From Psychrobacter sp. BI730 (GTDB lineage: Bacteria; Pseudomonadota; Gammaproteobacteria; Pseudomonadales; Moraxellaceae): a stretch of DNA of 64,000 nt. Made by a program: the position numbers and the translations under genes. A model generated the notes under the pieces. That model ran no database searches. It was not told the origin of the DNA and was given only the letters and a program-made list of their open reading frames with translations. Numbering within the stretch: the stretch's first letter is position 1; each line of letters starts with the position of its first letter. The stretch spans positions 124,001 to 188,000 of the forward strand of contig NZ_JAATTV010000001.1 in NCBI RefSeq assembly GCF_013414195.1, written 5' to 3'. Positions 21,905 to 32,034 of this stretch are shown piece by piece.

Positions 21905-24900
21905 TTATGCGAGTTCTGTTTGAGTGGTAGTTTGGGTTTCGGTCGCAGTCATATGAGCAGCTGACTGTTCAGCGTTGACTGTTTCTGAGCTAAGTTGCAT
22001 CAGACGCGCGACATAGTGCGGGCCACCAGCTTTAGGGCCAGTACCAGATAGGCCACAACCGCCGAATGGCTGTACGTTTACGACCGCGCCGATTTGGTTA
22101 CGGTTGATGTAAGTGTTACCGACAAAGGCACGATGCTCAATGTGCTCAACAGTATTTTCGATACGGCTATGAATACCTAAGGTCAAACCAAAGCCTGTGT
22201 TGTTGATAGCATCAATCAGCTTATTCAAATCACGCGCTTGATAACGAAGTACGTGTAGAATTGGGCCAAAGTGCTCACCACCGATCACATCGATGCTTTT
22301 CACTTCGATTGCGGTTGGCAATACAAAGGTAGACTTCTCTTGACTAACAACTGAGCTTGAGCTCATTGGCGTCTGTGCCAAAATGGTAGCAGTCGGCTCA
22401 GCACTCATACGTTCGATGTGCGCCTCTAAACCATGCTTAGCATCTGCATCAATTACTGGACCTACATCTGTCGCAGCATATAGAGGATTACCTACAGACA
22501 GCTCAGCCATATTACCTTGCAACAGCTCGATTAAATCATCCGCCATCTCTTCTTGTACACACAATATGCGACAAGCTGAACAACGCTGACCTGCTGAACC
22601 AAATGCTGATAGTACCGCATCTCTAACGACTTGCTCTGGCAATGCTGTTGAGTCAACGATCATTGCGTTTTGACCGCCAGTCTCAGCGATAAAGACAGGC
22701 AATTCGCCACTGGTTTGAGCATGGTCGTTTAGGCTTTGGTTGATACGTTGGGCTGTTTGAGTAGAGCCTGTAAATATCACACCTGCGATATTGTCAGCCG
22801 CCGTCAAAGCACCACCTACGTCGCCTGCACCAATGACCAATTGCAATGCTTCTACTGGTATACCCGCTTGATACATCAACTGTGCACCAAAGTGAGCTAC
22901 CAAACTGGTTTGTTCAGCAGGTTTCGCTACTACCGTGTTACCTGCAGCAAGTGCAGCTACAATCTGTCCCGTATAAATAGCCAATGGGAAGTTCCATGGA
23001 CTGATACAAACGAAAGTACCGCGTGCTTTATACACTTGACGAGACTGCTTGCCAGCCAAGTCTGTAAACTCATGCACGACATCATCTAGGCGCTCTGCTT
23101 CGTCAGCATAGAAACGACAGAAATCAACAGCTTCTTTGATTTCATCAATACCGTCTTGCATGGTTTTGCCCGCTTCAACTTGGCATAGTGCCATTAGTTC
23201 AGCGTAGTTCTCTTCGTATAGCTCAGCAATCTTACGTAATATCTCAGCACGCTTAGCAGCTGGTACATTTTTCCATACATCTTGACCAGCAACAGCAACG
23301 TCAATCGCTTGGCGAGCCACTTCAGCGTTAGCATAAGTTACTTTACCAGCACTAACTTCATGGTTCCAAGGCGCAAGTACAGTCTGCGTATCAAGTTGAT
23401 TCGTTTGACCATCTACTTCGTAGGTATCAACAGCTTTACCATTAATGATAGAGGTTGCTGACCATGTTTTGTGTAGATGGCTATCAATAGCTGATTTGAA
23501 CGGTAACCATTGTGACTCTACAAAGATATTAGGGCCAAAACTTGCACGACGTTCACCGTAAATCTCTAACGGTAACGGGATGTCTGGATTGTGCAATGTT
23601 GCATTACCAAGCAGCTTGTCGTATGGATGCACTGTTAGCTTTTCGATTGGGTAAGACTTGTCTAGCAACTGATGAACAAACGAGCTGTTGGCACCGTTCT
23701 CAAGCAAGCGGCGTACCAAGTACGGTAGCAAGTCTTTATGCGCGCCTACTGGCGCATAGATACGTACAGGAATCTCATAAGCTTGCAAAATATGATCATA
23801 AAGCGCATCGCCCATGCCGTGCAGACGTTGGAACTCAAAATCTCTATGTGCAGTCATGGTCATGATTGAAGACAGTGTATGCGCATTATGCGTGGCAAAC
23901 TGTGGCCAGATTAGGCCGCGCAGATGGTCTGATAATAAGAAGCGCGCACAAGCAAGGTATGCAGTATCCGTACCTTCTTTACGTGTCCAAACGGGATAGC
24001 CTGATAGACCTTTTTGCTGAGCAAGTTTGATCTCAGTATCCCAGTAAGCGCCTTTTACCAGGCGTACTGGAATACGATCACCGACTTCAGTAGACAAACG
24101 AGCAAGCCACGCTAATACAGCGATTGCGCGTTTAGAGTACCCTTGTACAACGATACCTAAACCATCCCAGTCCGCCGTTAAATTATCGCGGTACAAAGAC
24201 TCAAACAGTTTTAGAGAAATCTCAAGGCGATCTGCTTCTTCAGCATCAATACTGATATCGACATTGACTTCACGTGCCGCTTCAATCAATAGCAGGCAGC
24301 GCTGACGCAATAAGCCCATTACTTGCGCTTCTTGCGTGGCTTCATAGCGAGGATGCAGTGCTGATAATTTGATAGACACTGACGGCTTTGGCATGCCTTC
24401 TTTGACTTTTACGTTCGCCGTGGCTCTGATCGCATGTAGATAGTCGTTGAAGTATTTTTCCGCATCTTTATGCGTGATGGCCGCTTCGCCTAACATATCA
24501 AATGAATAGGTATAGCCTCTGTTACGATATGGCTGGCTGTTTTTATTGGCGTCTTCGATGGTCTCGCCCAATACAAACTGATGACCCATGATACGCATGG
24601 CTTTTTGCATCGCACTGCGAATGACAGGCTCACCCATCTTTTTAGTCATGCGATCCAAGAAACCTGATGCAGTGGTGCTGCTGTCAATACTGACAACGCG
24701 ACCAGTCATCATCATGCCCCAAGTAGAAGCATTGACCATAAAGCCGTTGTCATTTTTGATGTGCTTTTTCCAATCTGCCACACTCATTTTGTCATGAATC
24801 AATGCATCAGCAGTATAATTGTCTGGCACTCGAATCAAAGCTTCTGCCAAGCTCATGAGCAAGATACCTTCTTGGGTATCAAGGCTATACTCGAGCAATA

Positions 24901-25168
24901 ATGAGTCAACCATCTTGACGGCTTTACCATCATTACGCACGTGCTCGACCAGTTTGCGCGTTTGCTCAGCAGCAGCATCGCGTTCTTCTATACTGGGTTT
25001 GGCAAGTGGCAATAACTCAGACAACCAACGTTCTTCATCGGCGCTATATAGCGGCGAAATACGTTTATTTAGCGCTTCTGCTGACTGGGCGAGATACTCA
25101 GGCGACAGCATATCAACAGGATTAAACAAGATCGGCTCTTGCGGGGTAAACTGGTCTACTGGGTTCAT
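21905..25168 (-). CDS. putA: Bifunctional proline dehydrogenase / L-glutamate gamma-semialdehyde dehydrogenase PutA
   Basis: Oxidises proline to glutamate in two channelled steps. After an alpha-helical arm (residues 1-90), the FAD proline dehydrogenase barrel occupies about residues 90-480 (ISIDAEEADRLE, VRLVKGAYWDTEIK, and the FATHNAHT region). The NAD-linked dehydrogenase follows at about 560-1050, with SPWNFPLAIYTGQIVAALAAGN, IAETGGQNAMIV and the nucleophile Cys863 in GSAGQRCSACR. No ribbon-helix-helix DNA-binding domain is present, so it should not be the self-regulating type. The ATG at 25168 has a GGAG site; the frame upstream adds 26 unlikely residues. The protein (1087 residues) stops after the dehydrogenase domain, and its usual C-terminal extension is encoded by the next gene. 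Confidence 0.95.
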   Translation of the reverse strand: MNPVDQFTPQEPILFNPVDMLSPEYLAQSAEALNKRISPLYSADEERWLSELLPLAKPSIEERDAAAEQTRKLVEHVRNDGKAVKMVDSLLLEYSLDTQEGILLMSLAEALIRVPDNYTADALIHDKMSVADWKKHIKNDNGFMVNASTWGMMMTGRVVSIDSSTTASGFLDRMTKKMGEPVIRSAMQKAMRIMGHQFVLGETIEDANKNSQPYRNRGYTYSFDMLGEAAITHKDAEKYFNDYLHAIRATANVKVKEGMPKPSVSIKLSALHPRYEATQEAQVMGLLRQRCLLLIEAAREVNVDISIDAEEADRLEISLKLFESLYRDNLTADWDGLGIVVQGYSKRAIAVLAWLARLSTEVGDRIPVRLVKGAYWDTEIKLAQQKGLSGYPVWTRKEGTDTAYLACARFLLSDHLRGLIWPQFATHNAHTLSSIMTMTAHRDFEFQRLHGMGDALYDHILQAYEIPVRIYAPVGAHKDLLPYLVRRLLENGANSSFVHQLLDKSYPIEKLTVHPYDKLLGNATLHNPDIPLPLEIYGERRASFGPNIFVESQWLPFKSAIDSHLHKTWSATSIINGKAVDTYEVDGQTNQLDTQTVLAPWNHEVSAGKVTYANAEVARQAIDVAVAGQDVWKNVPAAKRAEILRKIAELYEENYAELMALCQVEAGKTMQDGIDEIKEAVDFCRFYADEAERLDDVVHEFTDLAGKQSRQVYKARGTFVCISPWNFPLAIYTGQIVAALAAGNTVVAKPAEQTSLVAHFGAQLMYQAGIPVEALQLVIGAGDVGGALTAADNIAGVIFTGSTQTAQRINQSLNDHAQTSGELPVFIAETGGQNAMIVDSTALPEQVVRDAVLSAFGSAGQRCSACRILCVQEEMADDLIELLQGNMAELSVGNPLYAATDVGPVIDADAKHGLEAHIERMSAEPTATILAQTPMSSSSVVSQEKSTFVLPTAIEVKSIDVIGGEHFGPILHVLRYQARDLNKLIDAINNTGFGLTLGIHSRIENTVEHIEHRAFVGNTYINRNQIGAVVNVQPFGGCGLSGTGPKAGGPHYVARLMQLSSETVNAEQSAAHMTATETQTTTQTELA

Positions 25169-25827
25169 AATAACTCCATAACTATCGTTTAAAAACCATA
25201 ATAAATGGTGCTTTAGGAAGTCTGATCGTTCTGTATAACTGCTCATAACCGCTATTAAAAAATAGGGGTTATTGACGGATATTCACAGCAATAATCAAAA
25301 GACCAAACGGCGCCATCACAAAACTAAAAATCCAGCATAGGCTGGAGACGGTTAAGTAGGTCGTTCGACTGTTAAACGGGCTACGTTAACAATACAAAGG
25401 CAACAACGAAAAGCTAAGCGGCATTAGTGCCTTCTTCTTGTTAGTAGTGAAAGGAGTGTGATGACCAAATATCGCCTTATTGAACCGAAAAATCGCTCTA
25501 ATAATCACAAATCTGTCATCTTTTATGATGCTAATTCACTGTAAGAAAAACCTCTACGGCGTTGATTGAGGTGATGCGCTTAACTCGGCTATAATATCAC
25601 GAAAGTTTTTTTCAAACTAACGAAATTCATTATTTTCATAAATTAATATATATCTAAATAACAATAACTTACAAGCACTTTATTGGTCATGACGCTTTGG
25701 TTACGTTTTTTTGTTTACTATTGCCCATAGTTTGGCATCACCCTACTTAATACTGCTATCAGAAATACTAAACATTAACCATAAGAATATCGGGATTAAA
25801 TTAAGACGATAGTCTTATAATACTGAC
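25169..25827. other. Intergenic region upstream of putA
   Basis: About 660 bp of AT-rich DNA between the putA start and the permease terminator. It should hold the putA promoter. No convincing open frame or RNA gene is visible. No putA-specific regulator gene is adjacent. Confidence 0.5.
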
Positions 25828-25868
25828 AAAAAAACCCTCTTTATCATCAGCTGATAAAGAGGGTTTTT
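25828..25868. terminator. Intrinsic terminator of the AzgA-type permease gene
   Basis: Perfect 11-bp stem CCCTCTTTATC/GATAAAGAGGG flanked by seven A residues and five T residues, so it can act on either strand. It lies 38 bp beyond the permease stop. Confidence 0.92.
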
Positions 25869-25905
25869 GTTTAAGACGCTATCTAATGTCTCACAATGCG
25901 TTGCA

Positions 25906-27201
25906 TTATAAGAAGATAATCTTGAACAACAATATAGCAGTCAAAATCCAAACAGCGATACTGATATCTGCAAACTTGCCTGCAATTGCTTTTACAGCCG
26001 TAAAGGTAATAAAACCAAGTGCGATACCGTCAGCGATAGAGTATGTAAGCGGTGTGAATAGCAATACCACGACCACTGGTGCTGCTTCTGTTAAGTCGCT
26101 CCAATTAATGTCCTTTAGGGTACCCATCATAAGTACGGCTACATAAAAGATAGCGCCAGCCGTTGCATAAGCTGGAATCATACCTGCTAATGGCGAGAAG
26201 AAGATACTGAACAGGAATAGCACACCTACCGTAACAGCCATCAAGCCTGTACGCCCACCTGAGGCGATACCAGAGATACTTTCAATATAACTGGTCGTCG
26301 ATGAAGTACCTAGTAAAGAACCTGCTACTGTCGCTGTTGAATCAGCGAGTAGTGCTTTGCCCATGTTCGGGATATTGCCATCTTTGTCCGTTAGCTTTGC
26401 TTGGCTAGTGGTAGCAATCAAAGTACCAGCAGTATCAAACAAATCGACAAATAAGAAGGCAAAGATCACACTGATCATGCCCACATCAAATGCACCAGCA
26501 ATATCTAACTGCATAAGCGTCGGTGCAATAGAAGGCGGTGAAGAGATGATACCTGTGAACTGTGTATAGCCCATTAATAAGCTAATCAGTGCAACCAATA
26601 AAATACCAATGGTTACCGCACCTGGGACTCTCTTGTAAGACAGGCCAATGATAACAACAAAACCTAGTGAAGCCATGACAGAACCGAATGATGTCATGTC
26701 ACCAAGACCAACTAAGGTTGCATCATGATTGACGATGATGCCTGCGCTTTGCAACGCAATAAACGCCAAAAATGCACCAATACCAGCAACTACGCCGTTT
26801 TTGAGAGACGTTGGAATGGCATTAATGATTGCTTCACGAATCTTAAATAGACTCAATAGTACGAAGATACAACCAGACAAGAACACCGCACCTAGCGCTG
26901 TCTGCCATGCGTAGCCCATACCAAGCACCACACCATAGGTAAAGAAGGCATTAAGACCCATACCTGGTGCGAGCGCAACTGGTAGTCGGGCGTAGATACC
27001 CATGATGAAACAACCTACTGCTGCTGCTATACAGGTCGCTACAAATACTGCCCCTTTATCCATACCCGCATCGGCTAAGACGTTAGGGTTGACAAAGATA
27101 ATATAAGCCATCGTCAAGAACGTGGTTATACCAGCGATGATTTCTGTTTTGATCGTGGTATTTTCACCATTAATCCCAAAATAGCGTTCAATTGCATTCA
27201 T
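25906..27201 (-). CDS. AzgA-type purine (guanine/hypoxanthine/adenine) permease
   Basis: A 431-residue inner-membrane transporter of the AzgA branch of the NCS2 superfamily, which includes E. coli GhxP/GhxQ (guanine, hypoxanthine) and PurP/AdeQ (adenine), all proton symporters. Signatures are ERYFGINGENTTIKTEIIAG at the N-terminus, FLTMAYIIFVNPNVL, APGMGLNAFFTYGVVLG, and DLFDTAGTLIATTSQAKL in the substrate-site half. Hydrophobic segments span the protein. Specificity among purine bases cannot be decided. Hypoxanthine or guanine uptake would feed the purine-degradation genes 5-20 kb away, although no matching RutR-like operator was found upstream. Confidence 0.88.
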   Translation of the reverse strand: MNAIERYFGINGENTTIKTEIIAGITTFLTMAYIIFVNPNVLADAGMDKGAVFVATCIAAAVGCFIMGIYARLPVALAPGMGLNAFFTYGVVLGMGYAWQTALGAVFLSGCIFVLLSLFKIREAIINAIPTSLKNGVVAGIGAFLAFIALQSAGIIVNHDATLVGLGDMTSFGSVMASLGFVVIIGLSYKRVPGAVTIGILLVALISLLMGYTQFTGIISSPPSIAPTLMQLDIAGAFDVGMISVIFAFLFVDLFDTAGTLIATTSQAKLTDKDGNIPNMGKALLADSTATVAGSLLGTSSTTSYIESISGIASGGRTGLMAVTVGVLFLFSIFFSPLAGMIPAYATAGAIFYVAVLMMGTLKDINWSDLTEAAPVVVVLLFTPLTYSIADGIALGFITFTAVKAIAGKFADISIAVWILTAILLFKIIFL

Positions 27202-27829
27202 AAGTGTCGCCCCCGACTGGATAATAAAAAGTCATCATTACCTAAAATTAAACATGACCTCAGCGAAAAAATAACGATGCCACAATAAGAATAATGTAGT
27301 AACAAAGCGTAACATATTAGACCAGTTATCTTACAAACTCAATCGTTGATAATATCTATCTCGTACAAAATAGGATTTTGAGAGACTTCAAGACTATCGG
27401 TCAGAAAAGCCACATGAAAAGCTATATATAGTCATGCTGCTCGACGCTATTCGAAAAACTACTTTCTATTCGCTGTTAATTTAACATTCGGTTTGAGTCA
27501 TGAGTTTTAGGTAATAAGTGTTTGCTCGGTCATTATTCATGTTATCCAACTAACTATTGAATGAATCAATAGCAGCCCAACCAAATAGTCGTTTAACACA
27601 TTAATAATGACCTTTCTCTCATTTAGAAGTAAACTAGGGGGTTATTATACCGATACCTAAATCGCGATACTTACTGTTGCAGCATTTTTCTAAGCACAGT
27701 TACAAATTTTTAGTGAAGAAACGTGCTGCGTATTAAATACTAAAAAGTAAATAATGTTTGTTTATGGGTTGTCTGGTTCGGATATCACTATTCCAGCCAG
27801 CTGTTATCAATTATTCGTGAGTCCATTAC
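27202..27829. other. Intergenic region between the purine permease and tolQ
   Basis: About 630 bp holding two divergent promoters. No conserved purine-riboswitch core, no operator like those of the purine locus and no coding frame was recognised. Confidence 0.5.
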
Positions 27830-28552
27830 ATGCCTGAATCATTAAATATTGTCGATCTTATTACCCAAGCCAGTCTATTGGTGCAGATTGTGATGGCACT
27901 ATTGTTAGTAGCCTCTTTACTCAGTTGGGTTATTATCTTTCGCATGAGTGCGCGACTTGGTACAGCCAAAAACTTTGATCAACAGTTTGAGACTTGGTTT
28001 TGGTCAGGCGAAGACTTAGCCAAGCTATACCAAGGCATTCAGGGTTCTCCTGATCGTCAAGGACTTGAGCAGATTTTTTATGTGGGCTTTTCAGAATACC
28101 TAAGAATGCATAAAAAGCGTCAACCTAAAGACGACATTATCGATGGTGTTGAACGCAAGCTACGCGTCGGCTTAGGTCGTCAGCAACAATTGCTAGAGTC
28201 AGGACTGACGACGCTAGCCAGCATTGGCTCCGTTGCTCCGTACATCGGATTGTTCGGTACAGTGTGGGGCATCATGAATGCCTTTTTGGGACTGTCTCAA
28301 ACTGAGCAAGCTACCCTCGCCTCGGTAGCGCCCGGTATCGCGGAAGCACTGATTGCCACAGCTATGGGTTTGTTTGCCGCTATCCCTGCGGTATTGGCAT
28401 ACAACCACTTCACAGCAAAATCGAGCCGACTATATGACTCGCGCGCCTTATTTTGTGATGAGATGACAGGCATGCTACAGCGTGAGACCAGCGTACAAGC
28501 ACCTATTAGCAAAGAAACCCAAGTTAATGCAGGTCAGGTGACAGGGCTATGA
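27830..28552 (+). CDS. tolQ: Tol-Pal system protein TolQ
   Basis: Inner-membrane proton-channel subunit (MotA/TolQ/ExbB family) that with TolR energises TolA, keeping the outer membrane tethered and constricting during division. The 240-residue protein has one N-terminal membrane segment (residues about 15-37) and two more in the C-terminal half (LTTLASIGSVAPYIGLFGTV, then TLASVAPGIAEALIATAMGL and onward), the conserved channel-forming pair. It is the first gene of tolQRAB, and its TGA overlaps the tolR ATG by four bases. ybgC, usual upstream in E. coli, is absent here. Confidence 0.94.
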   Translation: MPESLNIVDLITQASLLVQIVMALLLVASLLSWVIIFRMSARLGTAKNFDQQFETWFWSGEDLAKLYQGIQGSPDRQGLEQIFYVGFSEYLRMHKKRQPKDDIIDGVERKLRVGLGRQQQLLESGLTTLASIGSVAPYIGLFGTVWGIMNAFLGLSQTEQATLASVAPGIAEALIATAMGLFAAIPAVLAYNHFTAKSSRLYDSRALFCDEMTGMLQRETSVQAPISKETQVNAGQVTGL

Positions 28553-29007
28553 AACCAAACCCCTACGGCCGTGAAAAAAAAGCCCTTAATGCAGAAATGA
28601 ACGTCGTACCTTACATTGACGTCATGCTGGTGCTACTGGTGATATTTATGGTGACAGCACCGATGCTGATTACAGGTGTCGATGTTGATCTGCCGAAAGA
28701 GCAAACCAATACTATGAGTCAAAGCCAGTTACCTGTGATTGTCTCGTTGACTGATAAAGGTGATATTTTTATAAGTTATGAAAGTAATGTCGACGTGCCT
28801 GTAAGTGAGCCTGAGCTGATTAATACATTATCTAACCTGCAGTCTCAGAGCGATAATAGTAATGCTGATCCAGTACAGGTGATGATCAATGCCGACCAAA
28901 ACAATCAGTACGGTGCCATCATGACGCTCATGGCAACTTTGCAACAAGCAGGTATCGAAAAGGTGGGTTTACTGACTGGCGCACCACTACCCACGCCTTC
29001 TTTATAG
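28549..29007 (+). CDS. tolR: Tol-Pal system protein TolR
   Basis: Inner-membrane partner of TolQ in the ExbD/TolR family. A short cytoplasmic N-terminus precedes one membrane segment (YIDVMLVLLVIFMVTAPML) with the proton-carrying Asp24, equivalent to E. coli Asp23. The periplasmic domain includes DLPKEQTN, DKGDIFISYE and VMINADQNNQYGAIMTLMAT. At 152 residues it has the normal length. It overlaps tolQ (ATGA), implying translational coupling. Confidence 0.94.
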   Translation: MKPNPYGREKKALNAEMNVVPYIDVMLVLLVIFMVTAPMLITGVDVDLPKEQTNTMSQSQLPVIVSLTDKGDIFISYESNVDVPVSEPELINTLSNLQSQSDNSNADPVQVMINADQNNQYGAIMTLMATLQQAGIEKVGLLTGAPLPTPSL

Positions 29008-29080
29008 TGATAAGCGTCCCTTAGTAAATGTCTTATATCATAATAGCCAATCCTAGTAATCCATCTGACAAATCACGTTC

Positions 29081-30103
29081 ATGAGTATCCTTACCATGCA
29101 TAATGCTCCTGCCGTCTATGTACCTACCGAACCAGAAAGCAACGGGCTAACACTGCCGACGTTGCTAAGCTTACTGGCGCATGGCCTTGTCATTGGCATA
29201 CTGGTTTATAACTATCAAACCACTGAAATTGAGATTGCTGGTAGTATTGAGACGGTCATGGTATCCCCTGAGCAACTTGCTGAAATGCAAGGACAAATAC
29301 TGGCCAACCGTGCAGCAGCTAGCGCAATGCAGATGGATAGTAGCACTAGCGACTCGTCTAGTAGTGCCCAGCCAGAAATATCTGGTAGTAGCGTCAGTGC
29401 GCAAAATTCAAGTCAGTCAAGCTCTCAGCGCGTGCCTGTATTTACACGATCTGAGGAGCCAGCTGGTCAACCCATACTGATGAGCGAAGACCATCAACAA
29501 CGTCTGCTTGAGCAAAATCAAGAGTATGAGCGCAAAATGGCTGAGTGGGCAGCACAACTAGACGAGTCCGCTATGGAAGAGCTTGACCAAGTCGATCAAA
29601 GCAAACGTGATCAGCTCATAGAAGAACAAAAAAGGCTGGGAGAGTTTCGTCAAAAGCAAAACAACCCACCAAAGATAAAACGTCCCACTGCTAGCGATCG
29701 CAATATTGAGATTGATACTGCTGGCTCTGGCAATGCAGGAAAAACCTTTAGCCTATCAGATGGGCAGTCTACTATGTCTGGTGATACGTCAACCTCTAGT
29801 ACGTCCAAGGGCAGTAGCCGCTCTGCATCCAGTGGCAGTCGCGGTGCCAGCAACAGCGAAATTATCAACTTAATTAAGCGCAACTATACGCCGCCTACCG
29901 CCGCGCGGGGTTCTACTCAACGCGCCACCCTGACCATCACTGTCAATGCAAATGGCGATGTGATCAATGTGTCCGCCTCTGGACCTGATAGCACGGTCAA
30001 CGAAGCGGCAAGACAAGCGGTACTCAATACTGGCAGTCTCCCAATTGATGCTGATGACCCTAAATACCCGACTTTTACCATACAGTTTAAAGGCAGCAAT
30101 TAA
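29081..30103 (+). CDS. tolA: Tol-Pal system protein TolA
   Basis: Links the TolQR motor to TolB and Pal across the periplasm. An N-terminal membrane anchor (about residues 24-45, LPTLLSLLAHGLVIGILVYN) is followed by a Ser/Gln-rich stretch, a Glu/Gln/Lys-rich helical region (residues 130-190) and a second Ser/Gly-rich low-complexity region. A TonB/TolA-like C-terminal domain runs from about residue 258 (NSEIINLIKRNYTPP to the end, ATLTITVNANGDV). The long Ala/Lys helix of E. coli TolA is replaced by a shorter, Ser-rich linker, so identification rests on operon position and domain order. The start has a weak ribosome binding site, and an ATG five codons in is also possible. Confidence 0.88.
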   Translation: MSILTMHNAPAVYVPTEPESNGLTLPTLLSLLAHGLVIGILVYNYQTTEIEIAGSIETVMVSPEQLAEMQGQILANRAAASAMQMDSSTSDSSSSAQPEISGSSVSAQNSSQSSSQRVPVFTRSEEPAGQPILMSEDHQQRLLEQNQEYERKMAEWAAQLDESAMEELDQVDQSKRDQLIEEQKRLGEFRQKQNNPPKIKRPTASDRNIEIDTAGSGNAGKTFSLSDGQSTMSGDTSTSSTSKGSSRSASSGSRGASNSEIINLIKRNYTPPTAARGSTQRATLTITVNANGDVINVSASGPDSTVNEAARQAVLNTGSLPIDADDPKYPTFTIQFKGSN

Positions 30104-30239
30104 TCAGTTGCTAGGTCCTTATAATATTGGTAACGTGACGTTAAGCGGCTTGTCTCGCATAGGTTGCTGCCTCATCTAGATGCTTGTCTCATTAAATAAA
30201 AAATGAATATCATACTAATTTTAGGAGCTCCCTTTACTC

Positions 30240-31532
30240 ATGCGTACCCACAAAAAACTACTAGTCTCATTACTCGCCAGTACCTCAGCATTGCTAATAT
30301 CGCAAAGCGTGCTCGCTGCACCTGTTGTACTAGAATTGGACTATGAGATTCCTGTTCAGCAAAACCAAGTCGCGTTTGTATCGTTTGCAGGTGACTCTGT
30401 CTTATCACCGATTGTATTAAATGACTTGAGTAAAACCGAGTTAAAAGTAACCAATCAAGATCTGCCGCAGCAGCCGCACAGTAGTAAAGAGCTGACAGGT
30501 ACATTACCTGTTTGGCAAAGCATGGGTATACCGTATCTGGTCGTCGGCAGTACGCGTACCAATCGTGGCAAAATAATCACCGATTATGAAGTCATCGATG
30601 TTAAATCTGGTCGTGTGATAGAAGGCAAGCAAAGCCTAACTGCTGACAACAATAGAGAAAGTATGCGTTATGCTGGTCATGTCATCGCAGACAAAGTATA
30701 CGAGCTGATTACTGGTATTCCAGGAGACTTCTCAGGACGCATTGCTTATATTGAAGAAACAGGAACTGGCAAGCAAAAGATCTCTCGTCTCAAGGTGATG
30801 GATGCTGATGGCGAAAATGCTAGAACCATTACTGAAGTCGCAGGCTCTATTTTTTCACCAGCATGGTCACCTGATGGCAACCGTATCGCCTACTCAGTAC
30901 AACGTGAAAAATCATATCCCGTCATCTACGTGCAAAACGTCAGTGGCGGCGGCGCAACTGCCCTGACGCCTTTTTCAGGTAGCAACCTAAGCCCCTCGTT
31001 CTCTCCTGATGGCAGCAAGATATTATTCTCTAGCAGCTTTGAAGGTAGCGCTGATATCTATGAGATGAGCGCCAGCGGCGGTACACCTAGAAGGCTCACT
31101 AATTTACCAAGTAGTGAAGTACAACCAAGCTATGCACCAGACGGCAAATCTTTCGTTTTTGTCAGTGATAAGACTGGCTTTAATAAGCCGCAAGTCTATC
31201 GCTACGAGTTTGCCACGGGACAAACCACTAAAGTATCAAACGGTGGTTATGCAACCAGCCCACAGTTTAGCAGTGACGGTACACAAATTGCCTTTTTGAG
31301 TGGGCGCTCAGCAGCTATTATGAATAGTAATGGTGCGGTCACTACCAATCTTGGCAATACAGGTATTGATGAAGCACCAAGCTTCTCACCAAACGGTAAA
31401 CGCGTGGTCTACGCATCGACCCAAGGCGGCAAAGGCGTACTGACCATCAAATCTCTCAATGGTGGCGAAGCGTTTGGTAAATCAGGACAAGGTGTTATCC
31501 GCTCACCTGTATGGTCATCAAGCCCAAAATAA
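30240..31532 (+). CDS. tolB: Tol-Pal system protein TolB
   Basis: Periplasmic protein that connects TolA to the peptidoglycan-associated lipoprotein Pal. A cleavable signal peptide (LLVSLLASTSALLISQSVLA) precedes an N-terminal alpha/beta domain and, from about residue 165, a six-bladed propeller with repeated TolB motifs such as SPAWSPDGNRIAYS, SPSFSPDGSKILFSS, QPSYAPDGKSFVFVSD and APSFSPNGKRVVYAS. At 430 residues it has the usual size. An AGGAG-like site precedes the start. It is the last tol gene before a terminator; pal, usually next, is not present here. Confidence 0.95.
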   Translation: MRTHKKLLVSLLASTSALLISQSVLAAPVVLELDYEIPVQQNQVAFVSFAGDSVLSPIVLNDLSKTELKVTNQDLPQQPHSSKELTGTLPVWQSMGIPYLVVGSTRTNRGKIITDYEVIDVKSGRVIEGKQSLTADNNRESMRYAGHVIADKVYELITGIPGDFSGRIAYIEETGTGKQKISRLKVMDADGENARTITEVAGSIFSPAWSPDGNRIAYSVQREKSYPVIYVQNVSGGGATALTPFSGSNLSPSFSPDGSKILFSSSFEGSADIYEMSASGGTPRRLTNLPSSEVQPSYAPDGKSFVFVSDKTGFNKPQVYRYEFATGQTTKVSNGGYATSPQFSSDGTQIAFLSGRSAAIMNSNGAVTTNLGNTGIDEAPSFSPNGKRVVYASTQGGKGVLTIKSLNGGEAFGKSGQGVIRSPVWSSSPK

Positions 31533-31598
31533 CTGGTCGACCACTAAAGTAGCAATTTTGGTATAGTAGAATAAATATCAAGCAAGCAAAATTGAAAT

Positions 31599-31635
31599 GC
31601 CCCAATCATAGTCGTTATGGTTGGGGCTTTTTTTT
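31599..31635 (+). terminator. Intrinsic terminator of the tolQRAB operon
   Basis: GCCCCAATCATA pairs with TATGGTTGGGGC (one wobble) and is followed by eight T residues. Confidence 0.93.
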
Positions 31636-32034
31636 GATTAAAAAACAGTAGTAGAGATGGCGATAGATCTTAGTACTTATTTGTTCTCAATAGTCAGTCC
31701 CCCTCATCTTTGATCTACTTTCCAATGTTACCTAACCCTCCCTCCTTCGTAACAAACCTGTAAATGCACTAGTACCAAAAAAAACATTGCAATGACTTGT
31801 ATTTTACCTATATCCTAAATATACCTGACTAATTGGTCAGGTTGTTCAAATTTTAGCCAACATATATTAGCTATTTTTATTACTTATCTTACAGACGGAT
31901 TCGTACCCCTATTGTTTACATCGATAAAAAAACAAATTAAAGATTGGATTAAAACTTTGATCTCGTGATCTACCACATTGTCTGATATCTACAGTTAAGC
32001 GGGTGCTAAGCAGTTATTTTAGGAGGAAACCACC
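31636..32034. other. Upstream region of the urate/xanthine permease gene
   Basis: About 400 bp of non-coding DNA. It holds the operator described separately at 31823-31842. Downstream of that operator a TTGTTC hexamer (31842-31847) lies 17 bp before TATTAG (31865-31870), a possible promoter. The rest shows nothing recognisable. Confidence 0.45.
31823..31842. promoter_or_regulatory. RutR-like operator, site 1 (permease promoter)
   Basis: ACCTGACTAATTGGTCAGGT is a 20-bp palindrome broken at one symmetric pair. Its core resembles the E. coli RutR consensus TTGACCA-nn-TGGTCAA. The reverse complement shares 17 consecutive bases with site 2 next to the TetR gene. It lies 192 bp before the permease ATG. 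Confidence 0.75.

Noticed and set aside
27300..27345. Possible RutR-like half-site (TTAGACCAGTTATC) upstream of the AzgA-type permease
   Set aside because: Only one half resembles the operator and symmetry is missing, so the permease was not added to the proposed regulon.
27202..27660. Purine riboswitch in the leader of the AzgA-type permease
   Set aside because: No conserved core or three-way junction could be built by eye; such riboswitches are also rare in this group.
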